Shown: positions 32,534 to 39,706 of the stretch, in pieces
Position numbering within the stretch: position 1 is the first letter of the stretch
Layout: each line of letters opens with the position of its first letter
Origin: Fontibacillus puldeungensis
GTDB taxonomy: Bacteria; Bacillota; Bacilli; Paenibacillales; Paenibacillaceae
Assembly (NCBI RefSeq): GCF_042678945.1
Contig: NZ_JBHTLM010000009.1
Span: 1-64,000 of the forward strand
Direction of reading: 5' to 3'
Length of the DNA stretch: 64,000 bases
Notes under the pieces: model-generated
Told to the model about the DNA's origin: nothing
Seen by the model: only the letters and a program-made list of their open reading frames with translations
Databases searched by the model: none
Program-made: the position numbers and the translations under genes

Positions 32534-34567
32534 ATGAACGAAAGACGTAAAAAAAGCATGTTCTCCGGTCCGCTTGTCGCACAAGCCTTGAAGGCGAGCG
32601 TCATCAAGCTGAATCCGGCCGTTATGATGAAAAATCCCGTGATGTTCGTCGTCGAGGTTGGCACGGTCATCGTGCTGCTGATGACGGTGTTTCCCGGTTA
32701 CTTCGATGCGAAGGATCGCATCGGTTTTAATCTCACCGTGTTCGTGATCTTATTGGTTACAGTGCTGTTCGCCAATTTTGCCGAAGCGCTGGCGGAGGGC
32801 AGAGGCAAGGCTCAAGCCGATACGTTGAAGCGGACGAAGAAAGAGATTACCGCAAATAAAGTAGTTGGGGGTGGCGTTAAAACTGTTCCTTCGACGGAGC
32901 TGCGCAAGGGAGATATCGTCGTCGTCTCCCAAGGGGAAATGATTCCCGGCGATGGCGAAGTGATCGAAGGGCTCGCCTCGGTCGACGAGTCGGCGATCAC
33001 TGGCGAATCAGCGCCGGTGATCAAGGAAGCGGGCGGCGATTTCAATTCCGTCACCGGTGGAACGAGGGTTATTAGTGACCATATTAAGGTGAGAATTACC
33101 AGCGATCCCGGTGAGACATTCATCGACCGGATGATTGCGCTTGTCGAAGGCGCCAAACGACAGAAGACGCCAAACGAAATCGCCCTCAGCACGCTGTTGA
33201 TCAGTTTGACGCTTATTTTTCTGATCGTCGTCGTGACGCTTGGACCGATAGCTTCTTATGTTGATATTAACTTGGAAATTCCAGTACTTATCGCGCTGCT
33301 TGTATGTTTGATCCCAACGACGATCGGGGGCCTGCTGTCGGCTATCGGCATCGCTGGCATGGACCGGGTGACGCAGTTCAATGTGCTGGCGATGTCCGGT
33401 AAAGCGGTCGAAGCTGCGGGCGATATCAACACGATGATCCTGGACAAAACCGGAACGATCACCTTCGGGAACCGGATGGCTAGCGAAATTGTACCGGTTG
33501 GAGGCATTGACATGGATGAGACGGCTGCTTGGGCAGCGATCTCTTCCATGCAGGATGAAACCCCGGAAGGCCGCTCGGTACTGGAATGGATGAAGAAAAA
33601 CGGAAAGGCCTATGACGCGGCGCTCGGCGAGGGCGGCAGCTTTGTCGAATTTAAGGCGGAAACGCGGATGAGCGGCATCGATCTGAAGGACGGACGTAAG
33701 GTACGTAAAGGGGCGGTTGACGCCATACGCAAATGGGTGTCCGCGCAAGGCGGAACGATTCCTGAGGATCTGGACAGACAGGCTCATCGCATCGCTACAG
33801 AGGGAGGAACTCCACTCGCCGTAGCGGTCGACAAAAAAATATACGGCGTCATTTATTTGAAGGATACGGTGAAGCCCGGCATGCGGGAACGGTTCGATCA
33901 ACTGCGCGCGATGGGCATCAAAACGATTATGTGTACCGGCGACAATCCGCTGACGGCTGCAACAATCGCCAGGGAAGCTGGCGTGGATGATTTTATCGCT
34001 GAGAGCAAGCCGGAGGATAAAATCGCCGTGATCCGAAAGGAGCAAGCCGAAGGCAAGCTGGTCGCGATGACCGGCGACGGTACGAACGATGCGCCGGCAT
34101 TGGCGCAAGCGGATGTCGGGCTGGCGATGAACAGCGGCACGGCAGCCGCAAAGGAAGCGGCCAATATGGTCGATCTCGATTCCGACCCGTCGAAGATTAT
34201 TGAGGTGGTCGCGATCGGTAAGCAGTTGCTGATGACGCGCGGCGCCTTAACTACGTTCAGCATTGCCAACGATATTGCCAAATATTTTGCAATCATTCCG
34301 GCGATGTTTATGCTGGCCATTCCTGAAATGGAAGTCTTGAACGTTATGAAGCTTGGCTCGCCGCTTTCGGCAGTATTATCGGCGTTGATTTTTAACGCGA
34401 TTATCATCCCGCTGTTGATTCCGCTGGCGATGAAGGGCGTCGCTTACCGGCCGATGAGTGCCTCGCGCCTGCTGAGCCGCAACTTGCTTATCTACGGCTT
34501 AGGCGGCGTGATTGCCCCGTTCATTGGCATCAAGCTGATTGATTTGCTCGTTCATTTGTGGATCTGA
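32534..34567 (+). CDS. kdpB: Potassium-transporting ATPase, ATP-binding subunit B
   Basis: A 677-residue P-type ATPase (class IA). Motifs: the actuator TGESAPV, the phosphorylation site LDKTGTITFGN, nucleotide-binding ASSMQDETPEGRS, MCTGDNPLTAATIA, and the hinge MTGDGTNDAPAL. It energises potassium uptake by KdpA. It begins 22 bases after kdpA and is followed by a perfect palindrome and kdpC. Confidence 0.97.
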   Translation: MNERRKKSMFSGPLVAQALKASVIKLNPAVMMKNPVMFVVEVGTVIVLLMTVFPGYFDAKDRIGFNLTVFVILLVTVLFANFAEALAEGRGKAQADTLKRTKKEITANKVVGGGVKTVPSTELRKGDIVVVSQGEMIPGDGEVIEGLASVDESAITGESAPVIKEAGGDFNSVTGGTRVISDHIKVRITSDPGETFIDRMIALVEGAKRQKTPNEIALSTLLISLTLIFLIVVVTLGPIASYVDINLEIPVLIALLVCLIPTTIGGLLSAIGIAGMDRVTQFNVLAMSGKAVEAAGDINTMILDKTGTITFGNRMASEIVPVGGIDMDETAAWAAISSMQDETPEGRSVLEWMKKNGKAYDAALGEGGSFVEFKAETRMSGIDLKDGRKVRKGAVDAIRKWVSAQGGTIPEDLDRQAHRIATEGGTPLAVAVDKKIYGVIYLKDTVKPGMRERFDQLRAMGIKTIMCTGDNPLTAATIAREAGVDDFIAESKPEDKIAVIRKEQAEGKLVAMTGDGTNDAPALAQADVGLAMNSGTAAAKEAANMVDLDSDPSKIIEVVAIGKQLLMTRGALTTFSIANDIAKYFAIIPAMFMLAIPEMEVLNVMKLGSPLSAVLSALIFNAIIIPLLIPLAMKGVAYRPMSASRLLSRNLLIYGLGGVIAPFIGIKLIDLLVHLWI

Positions 34568-34583
34568 CCGTAATCAAACTAAG

Positions 34584-34609
34584 TGTTCAAAAAGTCGACT
34601 TTTTGAACA
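34584..34609. repeat. Perfect 26-bp palindrome between kdpB and kdpC
   Basis: TGTTCAAAAAGTC and its exact reverse complement GACTTTTTGAACA meet without a spacer. In RNA it would form a stem with a tight loop; the T-run is inside the stem. It may moderate read-through or protect the kdpB message. Confidence 0.6.
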
Positions 34610-34639
34610 ACACCTTAAAGTAGAAAGAAGGAACCGGCT

Positions 34640-35254
34640 ATGAGTACAATTACGCAAGAGGGGCGGGAAGGGCGCTCGGGGGGAGCAGTTTTCTGGATTG
34701 CCCTGCGCATCAGCTTGCTGTTCATCATCCTATGCGGCATCGTATATCCGCTCGTTAGCACCGGCCTCGCGCAACTGCTGTTTCCCCATCAGGCGAACGG
34801 CAGTTTATTAAAGGATAAGGCTGGCAAGGTGGTCGGCTCAGAATTGATCGGACAGTCGTTCACCGACCCGAGCTATTTCCAAGGGCGTGTGTCGAGCATC
34901 GATTACAAGGCGGAGGCATCCGGTTCCAACAACTATGCGCCGTCCAATCCGGATATGCTTGCACGTACGCAGGCGTCAATCACCCAGTGGCAGAAGGATA
35001 ACCCGGATGTACCGATCAATCAATTACCGATCGCACTCGTGACCAACTCGGGCTCGGGGCTTGACCCGCACATTACGCCGCAATCGGCGCTGGTGCAGGT
35101 GCCGCGAATCAGCAAGCTGACCGGTGTTTCCGTGGCTGAGCTGAAGTCACTGGTCGGCAAATATACGGAGAATCGCGACCTGGGAGTATTCGGCGATAAA
35201 CGAGTCAACGTGCTGAAGCTTAATTTGGCTTTGAAAGAGAAGCTGGGAAAATAA
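34640..35254 (+). CDS. kdpC: Potassium-transporting ATPase, subunit C
   Basis: A 204-residue protein with one N-terminal membrane helix (ALRISLLFIILCGIVYPLVSTGLAQ) and the KdpC periplasmic-type domain: GSELIGQSFTDPSYFQGRVSS, NYAPSNPDM, SGSGLDPHITPQSALVQVPRIS and the C-terminal GVFGDKRVNVLKLNLAL. It completes the KdpFABC pump. GAAAGAAGGAACC precedes the ATG. A terminator follows, so the kdpD-N-like gene downstream is likely a separate unit. Confidence 0.96.
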   Translation: MSTITQEGREGRSGGAVFWIALRISLLFIILCGIVYPLVSTGLAQLLFPHQANGSLLKDKAGKVVGSELIGQSFTDPSYFQGRVSSIDYKAEASGSNNYAPSNPDMLARTQASITQWQKDNPDVPINQLPIALVTNSGSGLDPHITPQSALVQVPRISKLTGVSVAELKSLVGKYTENRDLGVFGDKRVNVLKLNLALKEKLGK

Positions 35255-35265
35255 CGATATGGCAG

Positions 35266-35310
35266 ACCCTGTCCGCTCAGTTGCTGAGGGACAGGGTAAT
35301 TGCATTTTTT
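35266..35310 (+). terminator. Rho-independent terminator of the kdp operon
   Basis: ACCCTGTCC pairs with GGACAGGGT, followed after seven bases by a run of T. Confidence 0.8.
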
Positions 35311-35327
35311 GGGTATATCCGACGGTT

Positions 35328-35524
35328 CTATATAAGTTGAACTAAAGAAAGAGCGGAACAGAGGCAAGAGGGAGAAATGATTCTGAAGAAGCGAAGCGTT
35401 CGCCTTTGTGACCGGATTTCTACTGTTATTTAGTTTAATCATAGAAATCCGGGAACAACAGCGATCGTAAGAACATTTCACCCGTTTGCCCCTATTCGTA
35501 CAATCATTAGTTCAACTTATATAG
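35328..35524. mobile_element. MITE-like element family A, copy 2
   Basis: A 197-bp segment bounded by a perfect 18-bp terminal inverted repeat, CTATATAAGTTGAACTAA and its complement at 35507-35524. It is an inverted copy of the element at 16311-16500, sharing the termini (GTTGAACT) and most of the interior. TA dinucleotides at the ends could be the target duplication. No coding frame. It lies between kdpC and the kdpD-N-like gene. Confidence 0.8.
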
Positions 35525-35576
35525 TAAAAGGGGTGAATCCTTTACCGAATAGACGTGTGTAGGAGGTGGCAGAGGG

Positions 35577-37919
35577 GTGACCGAGTTTAGGAGAAAAACG
35601 CCGGAAGAAATTTTACGTTCAATTTCACAGCTGCGAAAAGGCAGGCTCAAAATCATTATTGGCCCGGTTAGCGGTTCAGGAAAAACGTATCATATGCTGA
35701 ATGAAGGCAATTTTCTAAAGCAGCAGGGGATTGATGTAGTCATTTGCGCGATATCGACCATGCAGCGGTCTGAAACGGTGCAGCAGACGATGGAACTGGA
35801 GCGTGTGCCGAGCATCCACTGGTGGAAGGAAGGCAAGGAGTACAAAGATTTGCCGCTTGACGTGATTTTGGCCCGTAATCCGGAGGTGCTGCTGGTTGAC
35901 GGCCTCGCTCACCGCAATCAAAAGGAAGCGAAATTCAAGACGCGTCTGGAAGACATTCGTTACTTGATGGAGCACGGTATCAGCATTATTACGACGATTA
36001 ACGTTTATGAGTTGGATGGGGTGAACGAGATCGTCTTTAAGCGGACGGGGATTCGGGCGGCAGAGACGGTGCCCTCCGATACGCTGGAACTGGCTGACGA
36101 AGTGCGGCTGATTGATGTTTCGCCGGAGACGATGTTGAAGCGGATTGATGAAGGGATCCTTGGCGATCAAACGCACCCGGCAATGGCCCGCCGCGGCAAT
36201 CTTGGCGTGCTGCGGGAAATTTCGCTGCGGCTGATGGCGGAAGGGGTTAATGATTCGCTAGAGAAACATCGCGAGGAGCTCGGACTGGTCGGTCCGTCGG
36301 GCGCGGCGGAGCGGATCCTTGTTTCCGTGCAATATCACTGGAACGGATCGCTCTATGTGCGCAGAGGGCAGCAAGTTGCCAAAAGATTGAATGGCGACTT
36401 GGTTGTTGTTACGTTTGTCCTGCCCAAGCAAAAATTGTCGAAGGATCAGCAAATGTTCAAGCGCTCAATCCGGAAGCTGGTGGAGAAGGTGGATGCTAGA
36501 TTCGAAGAACTTACACTGCCGCATCAGCGCATGCTTCCATCCATGCTCGTACATTATGCCATTCAAAATAACGTCACAAGAATTGTGATGGGGCACTCTC
36601 AAAAAAGCCGCTGGCAGGAGCGCTTGCAAGGGTCCATTGCGGGCAGGGTGCTGAGAAAAATGCGAAATGTAGACGTGTTTCTGATGGCGGATCGCGCAGA
36701 GCATGAGGGCGAGAGGATACTGCCGATCAAACCGAAATCAAGCGGGGGGGCAGAGCCGTTCCGGAGGCTTAGCCCCAAAGAGATAGAAAAGGAAATTGAA
36801 ACGATCCGCCGCGGCACGTTTAAAGTATATATCGGAGCCGCTCCCGGTGTAGGGAAGACCTATAAAATGCTGCAAGAGGGCAATAGCTTACTTTGCAAAG
36901 GAATCGATGTCGTTATCGGTTTATTGGAGACGCATGGCAGAGAAGATACGGCGGAGCAAGTAGGCAAATTGCCGCTTATTCCACGGGCGAAAATCGTTTA
37001 CCAGTCGGCGCAGCTGGAGGAGATGGACACGGAAGCCATTATCGCCCGTCATCCCGAGGTCGTGCTTGTCGATGAGCTTGCGCATACGAACGTACCGGGC
37101 AGCCGCAATAGGAAAAGATACGAGGATGTAATCCGCTTACTGGAAAGCGGCATTTCCGTAATTTCTACGATCAATGTACAGCATCTGGAAAGTCTGAATG
37201 ATGCGGTGGAGCAGTTGACCGGTGTCCGTGTACGGGAGACAGTGCCGGATGCGATTTTGAAATTGTCGGATGAGGTTGAACTGATTGATGTGACGCCGCA
37301 AATGCTGCAGCAGCGTATGCGGGACGGTAAAATTTATGCTTTCGAAAAAGTGGATCAGGCGCTGGGTTCGTTTTTTAAAATCGGGAATTTAATCGCTTTG
37401 CGCGAATTGGCGCTCCGCGAAATTGCCGACGATGTAGATGAACGCTTAGAAGCGTGGGATCGCAATACCTCGCTTCGCGGCCCATGGCACAGGAAAGAGG
37501 TCATCTTCGTCTGCGTAGATACAAGTCCCCGAGCTGAGCGGTTAATTCGCCGCGGTTTCCGCATCGCCCATCGGCTCAAGGCGGAATGGCATGTCCATTA
37601 TGTGCATAGCGGCGCGGCTATATCCGATACCGATAGGAAGCGGTTAGAAACGCTGCGTCAGTTGTGTGAGCGGCTTGGAGGCATAATGGAAGTGGCCGAG
37701 CTTGGAAGCCATGAGAACATCGGCGAAGTGTTATTGCAAAAAATGATTGACGTGCATGCTACCCAACTGATCATTGGCCAATCCCGCAGGCCACTATGGT
37801 ATTCGCTGGTTAAGGAGACGGTTGTTCATTTTATGCTTCGCCGCGCCCGCTGGGTCGATATGCTGATTGTGGCTGATTTCGATAGGACGGTTGCCGAGGA
37901 AGGGTTGGAATCGATTTGA
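35577..37919 (+). CDS. Tandem KdpD sensor-domain protein without kinase
   Basis: A 780-residue soluble protein made of two consecutive KdpD N-terminal modules, each a P-loop sensor domain followed by a universal-stress (USP) domain. Module 1 (about 1-390): Walker A IIGPVSGSGKTYHML and a changed VLLVDGLAHRN. Module 2 (about 395-780): canonical YIGAAPGVGKTYKMLQEG, VVLVDELAHTNVPGSRNRKRYEDV, STINVQHLESLND and RETVPD, then a USP domain (VIFVCVDTSP). No membrane segment, HisKA or HATPase is present. The partner kinase half is at 27841. GTG start, with AGGAGG ten bases before it. KdpD-type USP domains bind c-di-AMP in some species; the motif was not evident here. Confidence 0.9.
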   Translation: MTEFRRKTPEEILRSISQLRKGRLKIIIGPVSGSGKTYHMLNEGNFLKQQGIDVVICAISTMQRSETVQQTMELERVPSIHWWKEGKEYKDLPLDVILARNPEVLLVDGLAHRNQKEAKFKTRLEDIRYLMEHGISIITTINVYELDGVNEIVFKRTGIRAAETVPSDTLELADEVRLIDVSPETMLKRIDEGILGDQTHPAMARRGNLGVLREISLRLMAEGVNDSLEKHREELGLVGPSGAAERILVSVQYHWNGSLYVRRGQQVAKRLNGDLVVVTFVLPKQKLSKDQQMFKRSIRKLVEKVDARFEELTLPHQRMLPSMLVHYAIQNNVTRIVMGHSQKSRWQERLQGSIAGRVLRKMRNVDVFLMADRAEHEGERILPIKPKSSGGAEPFRRLSPKEIEKEIETIRRGTFKVYIGAAPGVGKTYKMLQEGNSLLCKGIDVVIGLLETHGREDTAEQVGKLPLIPRAKIVYQSAQLEEMDTEAIIARHPEVVLVDELAHTNVPGSRNRKRYEDVIRLLESGISVISTINVQHLESLNDAVEQLTGVRVRETVPDAILKLSDEVELIDVTPQMLQQRMRDGKIYAFEKVDQALGSFFKIGNLIALRELALREIADDVDERLEAWDRNTSLRGPWHRKEVIFVCVDTSPRAERLIRRGFRIAHRLKAEWHVHYVHSGAAISDTDRKRLETLRQLCERLGGIMEVAELGSHENIGEVLLQKMIDVHATQLIIGQSRRPLWYSLVKETVVHFMLRRARWVDMLIVADFDRTVAEEGLESI

Positions 37920-37925
37920 TAGCAC

Positions 37926-37962
37926 AGCGCGGCTTCCGAGGTTTTCGGAGGCCGCGTATTTG
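37926..37962 (+). terminator. Terminator (GCGG/CCGC family)
   Basis: AGCGCGGCTTCCGA and TCGGAGGCCGCGT form the stem, followed by a weak ATTTG tail, just behind the sensor-domain gene. Confidence 0.75.
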
Positions 37963-37997
37963 TTCATATACTAGAATCTTTATGTTTCCGTAAACTA

Positions 37998-38185
37998 ACT
38001 AAATGTATTTAGTACAGTTAAACAACACCCTATTGGAAGTATTGAGCATTTAAATGTAAAAAGTACAACTAAAAGGACCGAAATAGCCCTGCCAATCCAA
38101 ATTAGTCCAATTTAGATGTACTTTTGCAGCTAAAATCTAAAAAACCACATTTTTTCCAGAAATAGCTGTACTAAATACATTTAGT
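37998..38185. mobile_element. MITE-like element family B, copy 1
   Basis: A 188-bp segment bounded by a perfect 20-bp inverted repeat, ACTAAATGTATTTAGTACAG and its complement. Inside are further direct copies of the unit (AATGTAAAAAGTACAACTAAA is cut here as AATGTAAAAAGTAC + AACTAAA; then GATGTACTTTTGCAGCTAAA). It matches the element at 43989-44177 along its length. No coding frame. Confidence 0.78.
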
Positions 38186-38252
38186 AGTGGATGGTGAGAG
38201 AGGCGAGAACCACTCAGACGATTTTTCTATTAGTTCCGAGTACTGTCGAGTG

Positions 38253-38969
38253 CTATGCGAAATCTTTAAACTCAAATGGATGACCATGCCCAGGATAAAT
38301 CGTTTTAACTGCCTTATTTCGCAGGCTATCAATGCTGCTATACAAACTGCTAAAATTCAGCGCATTAGGGGCGGAAGCAGGTTTGGTGTTATTGACAAAG
38401 GTATCTCCAGCTAACAAGGAGCCATTCGGAAGCAAAAGTCCAACTGAGCCTGCTGTATGTCCCGGCAAATGTATAATAGTACCCTCCAACCCATAGTCTT
38501 TCAAATTCATACCATCGGAGAGGAGAAGATCCGGTTTAAAGGTATCAAAATCCTCCAAAGTCTTTTGTGTAATCCTCGCAATCTTTTTCTTCATTAATTG
38601 GAACACCAGCTTCAACAAAACGGAATGATATTGAAAGCTGGCCATCAGTGCGTCTAGCGTTGGATTCTCTACAAGTGCAAGGTCTCCGGGATGCAGGGCA
38701 ATGGGAGCATCAAAAGTATTCCTTATGTAGGCAGCGTTGGCGACATGGTCGTTATCTCCATGCGTCAGTAGAATAAGCCGAAGATCGCCTTTTACACAAC
38801 CCGTAGCGGCCAGCGCTTCCACTAGCCTCTTTCGCCGGTTATCAAATGTTTTATCCATAATAAGATGTCCACCGGTGTCCACCAATACATATCCGTTCTC
38901 TACGGTGATCAGGTAACTGTTGACTCCGCCAAGATCAATGGGAATGATCGTATTAATTGCTCCGTTCAT
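38253..38969 (-). CDS. MBL-fold metallo-hydrolase
   Basis: A 238-residue metallo-beta-lactamase fold protein. The metal site motif is LTHGDNDHVANA (HxxxDH variant), followed by LPGHTAGSVGLLLPNGSLLAGD with the second His and bridging Asp, and YPGHGHPFEF at the end. Substrate unknown; relatives include hydrolases of thioesters and lactones. AATGGAGGAGATATAA precedes the ATG, which overlaps the end of the PadR regulator by 17 bases, so the two are coupled and the enzyme is probably controlled by that regulator. Confidence 0.87.
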   Translation of the reverse strand: MNGAINTIIPIDLGGVNSYLITVENGYVLVDTGGHLIMDKTFDNRRKRLVEALAATGCVKGDLRLILLTHGDNDHVANAAYIRNTFDAPIALHPGDLALVENPTLDALMASFQYHSVLLKLVFQLMKKKIARITQKTLEDFDTFKPDLLLSDGMNLKDYGLEGTIIHLPGHTAGSVGLLLPNGSLLAGDTFVNNTKPASAPNALNFSSLYSSIDSLRNKAVKTIYPGHGHPFEFKDFA

Positions 38970-39528
38970 TTATATCTCCTCCATTTATAAATTCATGGAA
39001 AGAACGTTTTTCGCGGACATGACGGCACCAGCGTATTGTCTCTCGAAGTATCGCTATGCCATAATAAAGAGTTGACAGCTTATAATAATGGTTTTCCTGG
39101 TTTTCGGATGAGTCATACAATTGTTCCAATGCCAGTAACCGACGAAGGTAATTGGTGTTGTTCACCTCATATTCATACAGCTGCTGTTCTACGACTTCTG
39201 GAGGCAAAACATCAAAAAAATATACTCTAGCCAAATGATTTTGATTGCCCTTGCCATTACCATCATCCAGATTGATCGGCTCGCCGAGCCATTTCAAAAA
39301 TGCTTGCTGTCCTTTAGGTGTAATTTCATATAGCTTTTTTTGCCTAGCTCCCTGCTGTGTCTCTAAAATGGCAACTTGGTCATTTTCAGATAGACGTTTC
39401 AATGCAGGATAAATACTGCCATAGCTCGCTTTATAGAAAACGCCCACACCATTTTCTATATGCTTTTTTAAATCGTAGCCGGTTAGCTTGCAATTATAGA
39501 GCATCCCTAAAATAATATAATTCAGCAT
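38953..39528 (-). CDS. PadR-family transcriptional regulator
   Basis: A 191-residue regulator. The winged helix LNYIILGMLYNCKLTGYDLKKHIE...FYKASYGSIYPALKRLSENDQV and the wing QQGARQKKLYEITPKGQQAFLKWL are characteristic, followed by a C-terminal PadR_C/Vir_act_alpha helical domain. The ATG at 39528 was chosen because GAGGG stands seven bases upstream and an in-frame ATG four codons earlier overlaps this site. A perfect palindrome 19 bases upstream is a likely autoregulatory operator. Confidence 0.87.
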   Translation of the reverse strand: MLNYIILGMLYNCKLTGYDLKKHIENGVGVFYKASYGSIYPALKRLSENDQVAILETQQGARQKKLYEITPKGQQAFLKWLGEPINLDDGNGKGNQNHLARVYFFDVLPPEVVEQQLYEYEVNNTNYLRRLLALEQLYDSSENQENHYYKLSTLYYGIAILRETIRWCRHVREKRSFHEFINGGDINERSN

Positions 39529-39545
39529 ATTATCCCTCATTTATA

Positions 39546-39566
39546 AATATATCGTTGCGATATATT
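39546..39566. promoter_or_regulatory. Palindrome AATATATCG-TTG-CGATATATT, candidate PadR operator
   Basis: Nine-base perfect arms and a three-base centre lie 18 bp upstream of the padR start codon. Confidence 0.65.
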
Positions 39567-39618
39567 GTATGCCACTAAAATAGCTGAGTCAACACGGTTT
39601 TTCACAGCATTTCGATGA

Positions 39619-39648
39619 TTGACAGTGATTTAGATAAGTGATTATAAT
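39619..39648 (+). promoter_or_regulatory. Sigma-A promoter of the heavy-metal ATPase gene
   Basis: Consensus TTGACA (39619-39624) and TATAAT (39643-39648) are spaced by 18 bases. Confidence 0.8.
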
Positions 39649-39650
39649 TA

Positions 39651-39674
39651 ATATATGATCAATCATTCATATAT
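39651..39674. promoter_or_regulatory. ArsR/SmtB-type operator (ATATATGA-N8-TCATATAT)
   Basis: Perfect eight-base arms directly behind the -10 element match the operator style of CzrA/CadC repressors. The regulator is probably the ArsR/SmtB protein encoded at 42084. Confidence 0.75.
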
Positions 39675-39706
39675 AGTGTTTTCTCTCGAAGGGAAGGGAT
39701 CATAAT

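Noticed and set aside
31218..34407. Many long minus-strand open frames inside kdpA and kdpB
   Set aside because: They mirror the codons of the Kdp genes on the other strand and have no start signals or domains.
38187..38414. 75-residue plus-strand open frame after MITE family B copy 1
   Set aside because: Most of it is antisense to the MBL hydrolase gene; no ribosome binding site.
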